A stretch of 57,326 nucleotides of DNA from Candidatus Competibacteraceae bacterium (GCA_007695245.1 REEE01000240.1:1-57326), one strand, 5' to 3'; shown: positions 27,475 through 36,935, numbered from the stretch's first letter. Program-made: numbers and translations. Notes: generated by a model from the letters alone, not told the origin.

Positions 27475-28938
27475 GTGCGATCCCAGACCGCCATTTTCAA
27501 CAAGCTGGTGCGCGATTTCATGCGCGATTGCCCGCCGACGGCCCCGGCGAGCGCGACTTGCGCCGAAACCGTCGAACGCATGGTCGCCGCGAATGCCTCC
27601 AGCGTCATCGTTACCGACCCTGGCAATCGCATTTTGGGCATCGTCACCGAACAAGATGTGGCCCGGCGAATCGCTTTCAAGGTCTCGCCTGAAACCCCGG
27701 TTGAAACCGTGATGACCCGCCGCGTGCTGACCATTCCCGCCGGTGAGTATCTCTACCACGCCATCGGCCGGATGCGGCGTTACAATCTGCGCCATCTCCC
27801 CGTCCTGGACGAGAACCGCGCCGTGATCGGCATCCTCAATCTGCATGATGCGTTGTCGGCGGCCTCCGCCCAGATGGTGCAACAGATCGACCTGATCACC
27901 CACGAAGGCACCTTGGAGGGGCTCCAGAAGGTCAAGACCGCGCAAGTCGAACTGGCCGCCGAACTGCTGGACGACGGCCTGCCGGCGCCGGAAATCCAGG
28001 CGCTGCTGACCCACATCAACAACGACATCTACCGACGCGTCACCAACCTGTGCATTGCCGGACTCGACACCGAAGGTTGGGGCGCGCCGCCGGTCGAGTT
28101 TTCGGTGATCGTCATGGGCTCGGGCGGCCGCGGCGAAAACTTTATCTTCCCCGATCAGGACAACGGCTTCATCATCGCCGACTACCCGGACGAGGACCAC
28201 AACCGCATCGACGGTTATTTCATGGAGTTGGCCAGCCGACTGGTCGCCGCGCTCGATACCGTCGGGTTGCCGCTGTGCCGCGGCTACTGCATGGCGGTCA
28301 ATCCGATGTGGCGCAAAACCCTGGCGCAGTGGTTTCGCCAACTCGACGGCTGGGGGCGCAAGCGCAATCGGATCGCCCTCCAACTCTCCGATATTTTCTT
28401 CGATTTTCAGCCGGTGTGGGGACAAAATCGCGAGCTGGCCCGCGCCCTGCGCGCCCATATCACGACGATGTTGCGCCAGGATCGCGCGTTCCTGCGGGCG
28501 ATGTACGAAGAAATCAGCGACCATAACGTCGGCCTCGGCCTGTTCGGTGGTTTTGTCACCGAGAAGGAGGACCCCTACTACCGAGGCCAGGTCAACCTCA
28601 AGCACCATGCCCTGCTGCCCCTGGTGGAAGCGGTGCGGCTGTTGAGCCTGCGCGAGGGGGTGGAACAGACCGGCACTCTGGCCCGCATGGACGCCCTGCA
28701 CGATCTCGGCGTGCTCGACGCCAATGCGCGCGAGGAACTGCGGAGCGCTTTCGTCCAAATCGCCAATCTCGTGTTGCGCCAGCAGGTCGCCGATTTCAGG
28801 ACCGGCAGGAAGGTGACTTATTTCGTCCATCCGGACAGCCTCACCAAACGCGCCAGGGAACACTTGGCGGAGGCCATGAAAGCCATCGACCGCCTGCGCA
28901 ACCGGGTCCGCGCGGAGTTGACCGGCAATCTGGGCTGA
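27475..28938 (+). CDS. CBS-domain / DUF294 putative nucleotidyltransferase
   Basis: The protein has 487 residues. Residues 10-135 form a pair of CBS domains (SSVIVTDPGNRILGIVTEQD and LRHLPVLDENRAVIGILNLHD). Residues about 145-330 form a DUF294-type nucleotidyltransferase with GSGGRGE near 215-221 and the metal-binding pair D227 and D229 in PDQDN. The last 150 residues are the DUF294 C-terminal helical region. The family is related to the GlnD-type fold, but its substrate is unknown. The start is GTG at 27475 with GAGG six bases before it. As I recall, pseudomonads also place such a gene next to actP-like and exonuclease genes, so a role in controlling solute use is plausible. Confidence 0.85.
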   Translation: MRSQTAIFNKLVRDFMRDCPPTAPASATCAETVERMVAANASSVIVTDPGNRILGIVTEQDVARRIAFKVSPETPVETVMTRRVLTIPAGEYLYHAIGRMRRYNLRHLPVLDENRAVIGILNLHDALSAASAQMVQQIDLITHEGTLEGLQKVKTAQVELAAELLDDGLPAPEIQALLTHINNDIYRRVTNLCIAGLDTEGWGAPPVEFSVIVMGSGGRGENFIFPDQDNGFIIADYPDEDHNRIDGYFMELASRLVAALDTVGLPLCRGYCMAVNPMWRKTLAQWFRQLDGWGRKRNRIALQLSDIFFDFQPVWGQNRELARALRAHITTMLRQDRAFLRAMYEEISDHNVGLGLFGGFVTEKEDPYYRGQVNLKHHALLPLVEAVRLLSLREGVEQTGTLARMDALHDLGVLDANAREELRSAFVQIANLVLRQQVADFRTGRKVTYFVHPDSLTKRAREHLAEAMKAIDRLRNRVRAELTGNLG

Positions 28939-28979
28939 GGCGACCTCTGGCACGGCACTCACTGATTCGAGAAACCCTT

Positions 28980-31109
28980 ATGAAACCGCGTCTGTTCTTC
29001 ACGCTGGCGTTTAGCGTCATCACCCTGATGATCCTGATGGTCCTGCTGGTGACCTTATGGCTGGGGTTCGAAGACCTGATCCATCATGAAAACCTGGCCA
29101 ACCCGGAATCCATTGCGCTCTGGGAATACGTGGCGCAGTACGGCGTCAGCGCCGGGTTCTTTGTGATCACCATCCTGTTCGCCGTCTGGTTATTATTCGA
29201 CGAAGGGGTAGCGAAGCCGCTGAACTACCTGACCCGCGAGCTGCAAACCATCCTGCGCGTCAATCCCCACCAGGAAATCCTCTATGAAGGCCCGCAGCAG
29301 CTCGGCCTGCTGTTTCCGACGATCAACATCCTCTGCCAGCGGCTCGCCAACCAGGAACAGGCGATGCTCCAGGCGACCAACGCGGCCACGGCGCGCGTCG
29401 AGGAGCAAAAAAGACGCCTGGAAGCCATCCTGATGGATTTGCAGGAAGGAGTGGTGGTCTGCAATCTCAACAATCAGGTGCTGCTGTACAACCAGTTGGC
29501 CCTCAAAATTCTGCAAGTCACCGGCGAGCTGGGGCTGGGGCGGTCGCTGTTCACCCTGGTCACTCGCGAACCCATCAGCAATGCGTTCCGCCGCCTCCGG
29601 CTACGGGTCGCCGAGGGCCGCCATCGCCACCATCCGCAGGGGACCACCGCCCGGCTGGTCTGCGCCACCACCGACGGCCACCACACCCTGCACGCGCAAA
29701 TGTCCCTGATCCTCGGCGATGAAGAAACGCCCACCGGTTACGTCATCACCTTCAACGATATCACCGAGGAACTGGCGGCGCTCGGCAAGCGCGACCGGCT
29801 TTTGCGCCAAGCCACCGAGGGGCTGCGCGCACCGATCGCCAATCTGTGCGCGGCGACCGAGACCCAGGCTGCCAATCCCGACATGGACCCCACCGCGCGC
29901 CTCGCCTTCGAGGAGGTGATTTTCAAGGAAAGCGCCACCCTCAGCGAGACGGTGAATCGACTGTGCCAGGAATACCGCGACGTCATCACCGGCTACTGGC
30001 CGATGACCGACGATCTATCCGCCACTCTGCTGGAGATGGTGGCGCTGCGCCTCCGGGAAACTTCGAATATCGAGGTTACCGTGGTGCATCTGCCGCAGTG
30101 GCTGCACGGCGACAGCCATTCGATCATTCTGCTGAATGAATATCTGATCCGCCGCATCAACGACCACACCGGGGTCATGGCCTTCGATATCGGTGCCGAG
30201 GCGGGACGGCGCCAGGTCTACATCGATATCGCCTGGAGCGGTGAACCGCTGCCGGCCTCGGTGCTCGATGGGTGGCTCGACGATCCGCTGCCCGGCGCAC
30301 CGGGGGGACTGACCGTGCGCGATGTGCTCGATCATCACAAGAGTGAGATGTGGAGCGATCGACGCATCGATGATCTGGCCCGGGTGCGGGTGCCGATGCT
30401 GCCGGCGCGCGATCTGCCCACGGTGAGCGATCTGCCGGCGCGACCGGAATTTTATGATTTCGCCCTGCTCCAGCAAGCGCCGCCCGGCGACGATCTGGCC
30501 GCACGGCCGCTCAAGTCCCTCGATTATGTGGTGTTCGATACTGAGACCACCGGCCTCAAGCCCTCGGAAGGCGATGAAATTATTTCCATCGCTGGAGTGC
30601 GCATCGTCCAGGGCCGCATTCTCACTGGCGAGATCTTCGACCGCCAGGTCAATCCCGGCCGCCTCATCCCCAAGGAATCCACGCGCTTTCACGGCATCAC
30701 CGACGAAATGGTCAACGGGAAACCGCCGGTCCACCTGGTGCTGCCGCAATTTCATCAATTTGTCGGTGACGCTGTACTGGTCGCCCACAATGCCGCGTTC
30801 GATATGAAGTTTCTCAAGCTGAAGGAGGCGGAGAGCGGCGTGGTCTTCGCCAACTCGGTGCTCGACACCCTGTTGCTGTCGGTCTTCCTTCACGATCACA
30901 CCCAGGAACATAATTTGGACGCCATCGCCGCGCGGTTTGGGGTACAAGTCTCGGCGCGACATACCGCGTTGGGCGATGCTTTGGTGACTGCGGGGGTTTT
31001 CGTGCGGATGCTGGAATTATTGGAAGATATGGACGTGAACACGCTGGGGCAGGCGATTGCGGCTTCTTCGTCGATCGTTGAAATCCGGGCGCAGCAACGG
31101 CAATTCTAA
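28980..31109 (+). CDS. membrane PAS/pseudokinase sensor fused to a DnaQ-type 3'-5' exonuclease
   Basis: The protein has 709 residues. Two membrane helices (residues about 5-30 and 55-75) enclose a short periplasmic loop. A HAMP/coiled-coil-like stretch and a PAS-like domain (residues about 145-260) follow. Residues 265-470 resemble a histidine kinase core, but the phospho-acceptor site reads TEGLRAPI, with E280 where His should be, and the ATPase boxes are poor. Residues 514-690 form a DEDDh exonuclease with all catalytic residues: D520 and E522 in FDTETTG, D608 after HN, H661 and D666 in RHTALGD. It starts 41 bases after the DUF294 gene. The fusion implies that a membrane signal controls a nuclease; this is inference. 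Confidence 0.85.
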   Translation: MKPRLFFTLAFSVITLMILMVLLVTLWLGFEDLIHHENLANPESIALWEYVAQYGVSAGFFVITILFAVWLLFDEGVAKPLNYLTRELQTILRVNPHQEILYEGPQQLGLLFPTINILCQRLANQEQAMLQATNAATARVEEQKRRLEAILMDLQEGVVVCNLNNQVLLYNQLALKILQVTGELGLGRSLFTLVTREPISNAFRRLRLRVAEGRHRHHPQGTTARLVCATTDGHHTLHAQMSLILGDEETPTGYVITFNDITEELAALGKRDRLLRQATEGLRAPIANLCAATETQAANPDMDPTARLAFEEVIFKESATLSETVNRLCQEYRDVITGYWPMTDDLSATLLEMVALRLRETSNIEVTVVHLPQWLHGDSHSIILLNEYLIRRINDHTGVMAFDIGAEAGRRQVYIDIAWSGEPLPASVLDGWLDDPLPGAPGGLTVRDVLDHHKSEMWSDRRIDDLARVRVPMLPARDLPTVSDLPARPEFYDFALLQQAPPGDDLAARPLKSLDYVVFDTETTGLKPSEGDEIISIAGVRIVQGRILTGEIFDRQVNPGRLIPKESTRFHGITDEMVNGKPPVHLVLPQFHQFVGDAVLVAHNAAFDMKFLKLKEAESGVVFANSVLDTLLLSVFLHDHTQEHNLDAIAARFGVQVSARHTALGDALVTAGVFVRMLELLEDMDVNTLGQAIAASSSIVEIRAQQRQF

Positions 31110-31273
31110 GAATCTGTAAAAAAACACTCTAACTCACCAACCACGCGCACCAAACCAGTATCTCCTTGGCAGCGTCGCCGATCCAGCCGCTGGAAGCGAA
31201 CCACCAGCAGCCGAACCCTTCCGCCGCCCACCGCCCAATCTTCGGAATTCTTCATTCTTTTAATGGGGTTGGC

Positions 31274-32728
31274 ATGGACCTTGATGGCAAAACCGCCCGG
31301 AAATCTCGCAAGCGCTACCTTGTGATCGGACTGTTCCTGGGGCACGTCACGGGGTTTCTGTCTTCGCTGGATGCCTTGATGTCGACGCGCACCGCGCCGG
31401 GCGCAATCGCATGGATCGTCTCGTTGAACGCGATGCCTCTCGTGGCGGTGCCGGCCTACTGGATCCTCGGGCGCAGCAAGTTCCAGGGTTATGTGATCGG
31501 TCGGCGCGAGGATGACACGCTGCTATACCGAAACCTGAATGACAGCATGTTGCTGATTCATCAGTATCGCGTCATGCTGCCGCCCGGCGAGCGCCAGGTC
31601 CAGGCGATCGAACGTCTGGCCAAGATGCCGCTGGTTGGCGGCAACCGCGTCGAACTGCTGGTCGACGGGGAGGCGACATTTCGCAGCATGTTCGAAGGCA
31701 TCGCCACGGCAAAGGAATATGTGCTGGTGCAGTTTTATATCGTCCGCGACGACGACCTGGGCCGCGAGTTGCAGCATCTGCTGCAAACCAAGGCGCGCGA
31801 AGGCGTGACCGTACATTTCCTGTACGACGAGATCGGCAGCTATCGCCTGCCCACAAGCTTTCTCGACGCACTGGTCGACGCGGGCGTCCGCGTGCACCGC
31901 TTTCACTCCACGCGTGGATCGGGCAACCGGTTTCAACTCAATTTCCGCAATCACCGCAAGATCGTGGTGGTCGACGGCCGCTACGGTTGGGTGGGCGGAC
32001 TGAATGTCGGCGACGAATATCTCGGCCGCAACCCGCGCGTCGGCCTCTGGCGCGACACACACCTAAAGATGGAAGGGCCAGCGACTTTATGCCTGCAGTT
32101 GTCCTTCGTCGAGGACTGGCACTGGGCGACGGGCGCAATCCTGGCGCTCGATTGGGAGCCGGTGCCCGCCACGGACAGCGACGTGCCGGTGTTGTTGCTG
32201 CCGAGCGGCCCGGCCGACCGTTTTGAAACCGCAAGTCTGATGGTCCAGCACGCCATCAGCTCCGCCCATCGCCGCCTGTGGATTTCGAGCCCCTACTTTG
32301 TCCCCGACGAAGGCGTGCTCGGGGCGCTCAAGCTCGCCGCCCTGCGCGGCGTGGACGTGCGCGTCCTGATTCCCGAACGACCCGACAATTTTCTGACCCA
32401 CTACGCCGCTTACGCCTTGGTCGGGCCGTTGCTCGAAGCCGGCGTGCGCATCCATCGCTACACGGCCGGATTCCTGCACGCCAAGACGATGCTCGTCGAC
32501 GAACTCGCGTCGGCGGTGGGAACGGTGAATTTCGACAACCGCTCGTTCCGCCTCAATTTCGAGATCACCGCCTGGGTCATGGACGAAGAGTTCGCCCGCG
32601 AGATGGAAGCAATGTTCGAGCAGGATTTCGCCCGCTCGCGACTCATGACCGTCGATGAGGTATCGGAAAAACCGTGGTGGTTTCGAGCCGCGTCGCGTGC
32701 GGCGTATCTTACGGCACCGGTGTTGTAA
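31274..32728 (+). CDS. cls: cardiolipin synthase (phospholipase D family)
   Basis: Cls joins two phosphatidylglycerol molecules to make cardiolipin in the inner membrane. The 484-residue protein has two N-terminal helices (LVIGLFLGHVTGFLSSLDAL and IAWIVSLNAMPLVAVPAYWIL). Both HxKx4D motifs are present, as NHRKIVVVDGRYGWVGGLN and LHAKTMLVDELASAVGTVN. I start at the ATG at 31274, preceded by GGGG; the reading frame could extend to a TTG at 31166. It borders the copper region. Confidence 0.9.
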   Translation: MDLDGKTARKSRKRYLVIGLFLGHVTGFLSSLDALMSTRTAPGAIAWIVSLNAMPLVAVPAYWILGRSKFQGYVIGRREDDTLLYRNLNDSMLLIHQYRVMLPPGERQVQAIERLAKMPLVGGNRVELLVDGEATFRSMFEGIATAKEYVLVQFYIVRDDDLGRELQHLLQTKAREGVTVHFLYDEIGSYRLPTSFLDALVDAGVRVHRFHSTRGSGNRFQLNFRNHRKIVVVDGRYGWVGGLNVGDEYLGRNPRVGLWRDTHLKMEGPATLCLQLSFVEDWHWATGAILALDWEPVPATDSDVPVLLLPSGPADRFETASLMVQHAISSAHRRLWISSPYFVPDEGVLGALKLAALRGVDVRVLIPERPDNFLTHYAAYALVGPLLEAGVRIHRYTAGFLHAKTMLVDELASAVGTVNFDNRSFRLNFEITAWVMDEEFAREMEAMFEQDFARSRLMTVDEVSEKPWWFRAASRAAYLTAPVL

Positions 32729-32784
32729 CCGGCGCGGCGGATCATTCGGCCAACGCCGCGCGCCGGTCTGGATCTTCATGCGCT

Positions 32785-35292
32785 TCAGGCTTCGGCGACT
32801 CGTCCGGGCACCGATACAATGCGCTCGACCGCCGGCACCGATGCCTGGAAGTAGCGCAGGCGCAGCGCGTTGCCGAGCACGAACACGCTCGACAGCGACA
32901 TCGCCGCCGCCGCGAAAATCGGCGACAGGAGCACGCCGGCGGCGGGGTAGAACACGCCCGCCGCAAGTGGAATCAGCGCGGCGTTGTACGCGAACGCCCA
33001 GAACAAGTTTTGCCGGATGTTGCGCATGGTCGCGCGCGACAGCGCGATCGCGCGCGAGACGCCCATCAGATCGCCCGACATCAGCACCACGTCGGCGCTT
33101 TCGATCGCAACATCGGTGCCGGTGCCGATCGCGAGGCCGACATCGGCCTCGGCGAGCGCTGGCGCGTCGTTGATGCCGTCGCCGACGAAGGCGATCCGGC
33201 GACCGTCGCCGCGCAGATTCTTGAGCGCATCCACCTTGCCGTCGGGCAGCACCTCAGCCACCACCTCGTCGATGCCGACCTGACGCGCGATCGCTCGCGC
33301 GGTACGCGCATGGTCGCCGGTGATCATCGCGACCCGCAGTCCCAGCGCATGCAGCGCGCGCACCGCCTGCGCCGAGGTCGGTTTGAGCGGGTCGGCCACC
33401 GCGATGATCGCTGCCAGCCGGCCATCGATCGCGGCGTATAGCGGCGTCTTGCCCTCGTCGCCCAAGCGGGCGGCGTGTTCGGCGAAAACGGCGACCTCGA
33501 GGCCGAGCGCGCGCATCAGGCGGTCGGCGCCGACCTCGACCGTACGTCCGGCAACCCGCGCCCGTACCCCGTGGCCGGCGGTGGCTTCGAAGTCTTCCGC
33601 GGCGGCGAGTTCGAGTCCGGCCTCGCGCGCGGCGGCGACGATGGCCTCGGCGATCGGATGCTCCGAGCGGCGTTCGACCGCCGCGATCAGCGCCAATACC
33701 TCGTCATGCGCGAATCCGTCGGCGCAAACCAGGTCGGTGAGTTCGGGACGGCCGACGGTCAGTGTGCCGGTTTTGTCCAGCGCCACCACGTCGGCGTCGC
33801 GCAGCATCTGAAGCGCTTCGCCCTGGCGGAACAACACCCCCATCTGCGCCGCGCGCCCGGTCGCGACCATGATCGAGGTCGGCGTGGCCAGTCCCATCGC
33901 GCACGGGCAGGCGACGATCAGCACCGCGACCGCATTCACCAGGGCGAAGGTGAGCGCCGGGTCCGGGCCGAACGCGAGCCACACCAGAAAGGTCACCATC
34001 GCGATGCCCATGACCACCGGAACGAACACCAGGGTGACTTGGTCCACCAGCGCCTGGATCGGCAGCTTGGCGCCCTGAGCGGCCTCGACCATGCGGATGA
34101 TCTGCGCGAGCACGGTGTCGGCACCCACCTTAGTCGCGCGAAAGCTGAATGCGCCACGGGTGTTGAGCGTGCCGCCGACCACCGGCGAGCCGGCGGTCTT
34201 TTCCACCGGTATCGGTTCGCCGGTGATCATCGATTCATCGACAAAGGACGAACCCTCGACCACTTCACCGTCGACCGCGATCTTTTCGCCCGGCCGCACC
34301 TGGAGCAGATCGCCGACCACGACCTCCTCGATCGGGAGTTCGCGCGCTTCGCCGTCGCGGAGCACCCGCGCGGTGCGGGGCTGGATGCGCATCAGCCGCT
34401 GGATGGCCTCGCTGGTGCGTCCGCGCGCCCGTGCTTCGAGCAGCCGCCCGACCAGGATCAGCGTGATGATGACCGCGGCCGCCTCGTAATAGACGTTGAC
34501 CGTGCCTTCGGGCAATACCCCTGGCGCGAAGGTCGCGACCACCGAGTAGCCCCAGGCCGCGCCGGTGCCGATCGCGACCAGCGCGTTCATGTCGGGTGCG
34601 CCGCGCAACAGGGCCGGCACGCCCTTCTTGAAGAAGCGCAGCCCCGGCCCGAACAGCACCAGCGTGGTCAGCACGAATTGCAGCCACACGCTCTCCCGAT
34701 GGCCGAGGTTCGCCACGATCCACTCGTGCGCGCCGGGAACGAAGTGCGAGCCCATCTCGAGCGCGAACACCGGCAGGGTGAGCGCCGCCGCGATCCACAC
34801 CGCGCGCTGGAGGTTGCGCTCCTCGGCCGCCGCGTCGGCCGCGCGCGTCGCCTCGCTGACGTCGGCGGCGGACCGCGCACCGTAGCCCGCCTTCCTGACC
34901 GCGGCGACGAGCGCCGCGACCGGTGCCGCCCCGATGACCCGTGCCCGCCGGGTGGCGAGATTCACGCTGGCGTCGATCACGCCCGGTACGCCCCGCAACA
35001 CCTTCTCGACTCGACCGACGCAGGCCGCACAGCTCATGCCCTCAATGTCGAGAACGAGTTCGTCGCGTCGGACCTCGTAACCGGCCTTCTCCACCGCACC
35101 GGAAAGGTCCGCGAACGCAACGCCCGGCGCGACCGTCACCGTGGCCGCTTCGGTCGCCAGGTTCACGCTCGCGGCGCGCACGCCCTCGACCTTCAGCAAC
35201 GCTTTTTCAACATGCGCCACGCAGGACGCACAGCTCATCCCGGTCACATGCAGGGTACGTACCTCGCCTTCCGGCACCGTCGTGATGCTCAT
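32785..35292 (-). CDS. copA: copper-exporting P1B-type ATPase
   Basis: CopA pumps Cu(I) from cytoplasm to periplasm. From the ATG at 35292 it has 835 residues and two N-terminal heavy-metal domains, with CASC at C21/C24 and CAAC at C88/C91. The ATPase core shows the transmembrane metal site CPCAMG, the phosphorylation site DKTGTLT, SEHP and [24 protein letters not shown] near the end matches the CopA MxxSS site. GAGGA lies eight bases before the start. A MerR-type operator-promoter is upstream (35331-35360). The gene looks even more GC-rich at third positions than its neighbours, which may point to transfer. Confidence 0.95.
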   Translation of the reverse strand: MSITTVPEGEVRTLHVTGMSCASCVAHVEKALLKVEGVRAASVNLATEAATVTVAPGVAFADLSGAVEKAGYEVRRDELVLDIEGMSCAACVGRVEKVLRGVPGVIDASVNLATRRARVIGAAPVAALVAAVRKAGYGARSAADVSEATRAADAAAEERNLQRAVWIAAALTLPVFALEMGSHFVPGAHEWIVANLGHRESVWLQFVLTTLVLFGPGLRFFKKGVPALLRGAPDMNALVAIGTGAAWGYSVVATFAPGVLPEGTVNVYYEAAAVIITLILVGRLLEARARGRTSEAIQRLMRIQPRTARVLRDGEARELPIEEVVVGDLLQVRPGEKIAVDGEVVEGSSFVDESMITGEPIPVEKTAGSPVVGGTLNTRGAFSFRATKVGADTVLAQIIRMVEAAQGAKLPIQALVDQVTLVFVPVVMGIAMVTFLVWLAFGPDPALTFALVNAVAVLIVACPCAMGLATPTSIMVATGRAAQMGVLFRQGEALQMLRDADVVALDKTGTLTVGRPELTDLVCADGFAHDEVLALIAAVERRSEHPIAEAIVAAAREAGLELAAAEDFEATAGHGVRARVAGRTVEVGADRLMRALGLEVAVFAEHAARLGDEGKTPLYAAIDGRLAAIIAVADPLKPTSAQAVRALHALGLRVAMITGDHARTARAIARQVGIDEVVAEVLPDGKVDALKNLRGDGRRIAFVGDGINDAPALAEADVGLAIGTGTDVAIESADVVLMSGDLMGVSRAIALSRATMRNIRQNLFWAFAYNAALIPLAAGVFYPAAGVLLSPIFAAAAMSLSSVFVLGNALRLRYFQASVPAVERIVSVPGRVAEA

Positions 35293-35330
35293 GGCTGTTT
35301 TCCTCTTCGAATGCTGGCGATAGTCCAAGC

Positions 35331-35360
35331 TGTAGACCCTTGACACCCTTGGAAGGTCAA
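35331..35360 (-). promoter_or_regulatory. candidate CueR-type (MerR family) promoter of copA
   Basis: On the minus strand TTGACCTTCC (35360-35351) opens a partial dyad that closes with AAGGGTC, and the -10 region is TCTACA or CTACAG, 18-19 bases from TTGACC. A long spacer with a CCTT/AAGG dyad is typical of CueR-activated copA promoters. No cueR gene is seen in the window. Confidence 0.5.
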
Positions 35361-35613
35361 GAGGGTTTAATGATTGGGTATGCTCGACCTTTCACATCCA
35401 AAGATCACCCGTACGATCCACGCGCGTCGGGAGAATGAGAGACTGTTGAAAACCCCGCATTGATTGTTCGGAAAAATTTGCTTGCGGTGCCCGCTTTTGG
35501 TTTGTGGACGCCGGCTGGAAGTGACTCCACGTTATTAAGATCAAAGGCTTAGTTTTAGACGGCGGGTGTTCGCCCGTTACCGGACGGCGATGTCCGGCCG
35601 GGAGTTGGGAGAT
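35361..35613. other. gene-free stretch between copA and the repeat-protein gene
   Basis: No reading frame of its own is convincing. The stretch is less GC-rich than its surroundings. At about 35441 it contains GAGACTGTTGAAAACCCC, which resembles the ends of some insertion sequences, but no matching second end or transposase is seen. Confidence 0.4.
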
Positions 35614-35994
35614 TTAGCAAGGGGCAAACGATGTGGGGTTCTTGAAGCCAAAACGGGGTGCCAGATCGCAATGAGCGTCCGTGGCTACCCGAGCGCGGCC
35701 GGTGTTGGCGATGGATTCGCGGGCGGCGATGGCGTGAAGGCTCCTGTCATTGAAGCCTTGGACCACGGGAATGCCCCAATCCTGCGGCGCGGTCCGGCTG
35801 GAAACGACCTCGGGAAGCGCGGTGCGGTTGTTGAAGCTCCGAACCACGGGAATGTTCCAATCCTGCGGCGCGGTCCGGCTGGAAACGACCTCGGGAAGCG
35901 CGGTGCGGTCGTTGAAGCCGCCGGCGTGGGCGGTGGCAAGACCGGAAAGAGCGGTAATCAGACTGAAGCTGGCGACGACGATGGCGGTTTTCAT
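35614..35994 (-). CDS. small secreted protein with a 27-residue tandem repeat
   Basis: I do not recognise this family. The 126-residue protein has a signal peptide (MKTAIVVASFSLITALSGLATAHA, cut before GGF). Two nearly identical 27-residue repeats follow, each beginning FN(D/N)RTALPEVVSS, continuing RTAPQDW and ending (N/G)IPVV. The start of a third (FNDRSLHAI) comes next. The last 40 residues have two cysteines. GAGGAG precedes the ATG. About 100 bases upstream is a site nearly identical to one between the Met-rich protein and cusR, so copper control is likely. No known metal motif is obvious beyond a few His, Asp and Cys. Confidence 0.75.
   Translation of the reverse strand: MKTAIVVASFSLITALSGLATAHAGGFNDRTALPEVVSSRTAPQDWNIPVVRSFNNRTALPEVVSSRTAPQDWGIPVVQGFNDRSLHAIAARESIANTGRARVATDAHCDLAPRFGFKNPTSFAPC
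35750..35918. repeat. 81-bp tandem duplication
   Basis: Two units of 81 bp (35750-35830 and 35831-35911) are nearly identical and a third begins at 35912 (TTGAAGC marks each start). They encode the 27-residue protein repeats. Confidence 0.85.
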
Positions 35995-36092
35995 GAGAGG
36001 GCTCCTCAGATGAGGTGGTTGCGGATTCCGCCTTTCGGGCGGGTTCGCGAGCAGAATAGAAGTTCGGCCCTGACCCCCGGATGACCGGAAGA

Positions 36093-36107
36093 TTACGGAT
36101 TCGTCAT
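36093..36107. promoter_or_regulatory. CopR/CusR-like box upstream of the repeat-protein gene
   Basis: GATTACGGATTCGTCAT (36091-36107) matches 13 of 17 bases of the site at 37031-37047 in the same orientation. It resembles the TTACA-N4-TGTAAT box known for copper response regulators of the CopR type. It lies 99 bases upstream of the repeat-protein ATG. Confidence 0.5.
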
Positions 36108-36114
36108 TGAAAAC

Positions 36115-36372
36115 TCACGGCAAGGTCGCTTCGGCGGGCGCGGGTACCGGCACCGCCGGCGCGTTTTTCCGCTCGCGCCCCACCTCCCACTGCTTGACGA
36201 TCGCGTAGATTGCGGGAATCACGACGAGCGTCAGCACGGTCGAGGAGACCATACCGCCGACCATCGGTGCGGCGATGCGGCGCATCACCTCGCTGCCGGT
36301 GCCGATACTCCACATGATCGGCAACAGGCCGGCGATGACCGTCACCGGTAGTAATGGCAAATAAGCTTTCAT
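36115..36372 (-). pseudogene. C-terminal fragment of a CusA/CzcA heavy-metal RND pump
   Basis: The 85-residue frame starts [20 protein letters not shown] and continues [20 protein letters not shown], then VIPAIYAI. This matches the last transmembrane part of CusA/CzcA proteins, which normally have over 1,000 residues. Nothing of the rest of the pump, or of CusB or CusC, is present. It begins 66 bases after the Met-rich gene and has an AGGG-type ribosome site, so it could still be translated. I read it as the remnant left by deletion of a cus-type operon. Confidence 0.75.
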
Positions 36373-36437
36373 AACCTGCCCTTACCTGTGGATTGAACGT
36401 TGAAACCGGTTTGATGGCGGGATCTCGACTTTGGCGA

Positions 36438-36935
36438 TTACTCCGAGGAACCACCGGTCGCACCGTCCTGTTGGCCCATGTGCATTCGCATCATCATCTG
36501 CATCATCATCTGCATCATGTCTACCCGTTTTTCCATCATGTCTACCCGTTTTTCCATCATGTTCGGTTCCATCCTCGCCATCCGCCGCATCATGTCCGGC
36601 TTCATTCCATCCATGCTCTTGGCACCGGACCTGGCATCCGACATCATCGGGCATACCATCGTCATGTCCTTCATCATTGCCTCCATGGTCGCCATCTGCT
36701 CTTCCATCATCCGCATTCGAACCTGGGGATCGCTGGTCTGGCGGATCATCCGCATCCGCTCTTTCATGGCCTGCATCCGGGTGTCTGGCACAACGTCGGT
36801 TGTCGCCGCTTGGTCTTGGGTCGGATGATGCTCGGCATGTTCGTCGGTTGCCGGCGCGGCAGCCACCACCGAAGCGGACAGCAAAAGAGCCGACAGCAGG
36901 CCGATCTGCGGCTTTATCGATTGCATTGCATACAT
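36438..36935 (-). CDS. methionine-rich periplasmic protein, probable copper binder
   Basis: This 165-residue protein has a signal peptide (MYAMQSIKPQIGLLSALLLSASVVAAA). It then has a His-containing segment (DEHAEHHPT) and a long helical region extremely rich in Met, with pairs and triplets such as MMEKRVDMMEKRVDMMQMMM. A 7-residue unit (MMEKRVD) is duplicated. Met clusters in the periplasm typically bind Cu(I) or Ag(I). GGAGA lies six bases before the ATG. It is divergent from cusR, with a CopR/CusR-like box between them, and the CusA fragment follows it. The exact family is unknown to me. Confidence 0.78.
   Translation of the reverse strand: MYAMQSIKPQIGLLSALLLSASVVAAAPATDEHAEHHPTQDQAATTDVVPDTRMQAMKERMRMIRQTSDPQVRMRMMEEQMATMEAMMKDMTMVCPMMSDARSGAKSMDGMKPDMMRRMARMEPNMMEKRVDMMEKRVDMMQMMMQMMMRMHMGQQDGATGGSSE

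Noticed and set aside
33475-35343. 622-codon open frame on the plus strand opposite copA
   Set aside because: It is the antisense shadow of copA, with an Arg/His/Asp-rich composition and no recognisable motif.
35441-35460. GAGACTGTTGAAAACCCC as an insertion sequence end
   Set aside because: No second end, target duplication or transposase is seen nearby, so a mobile element cannot be supported.
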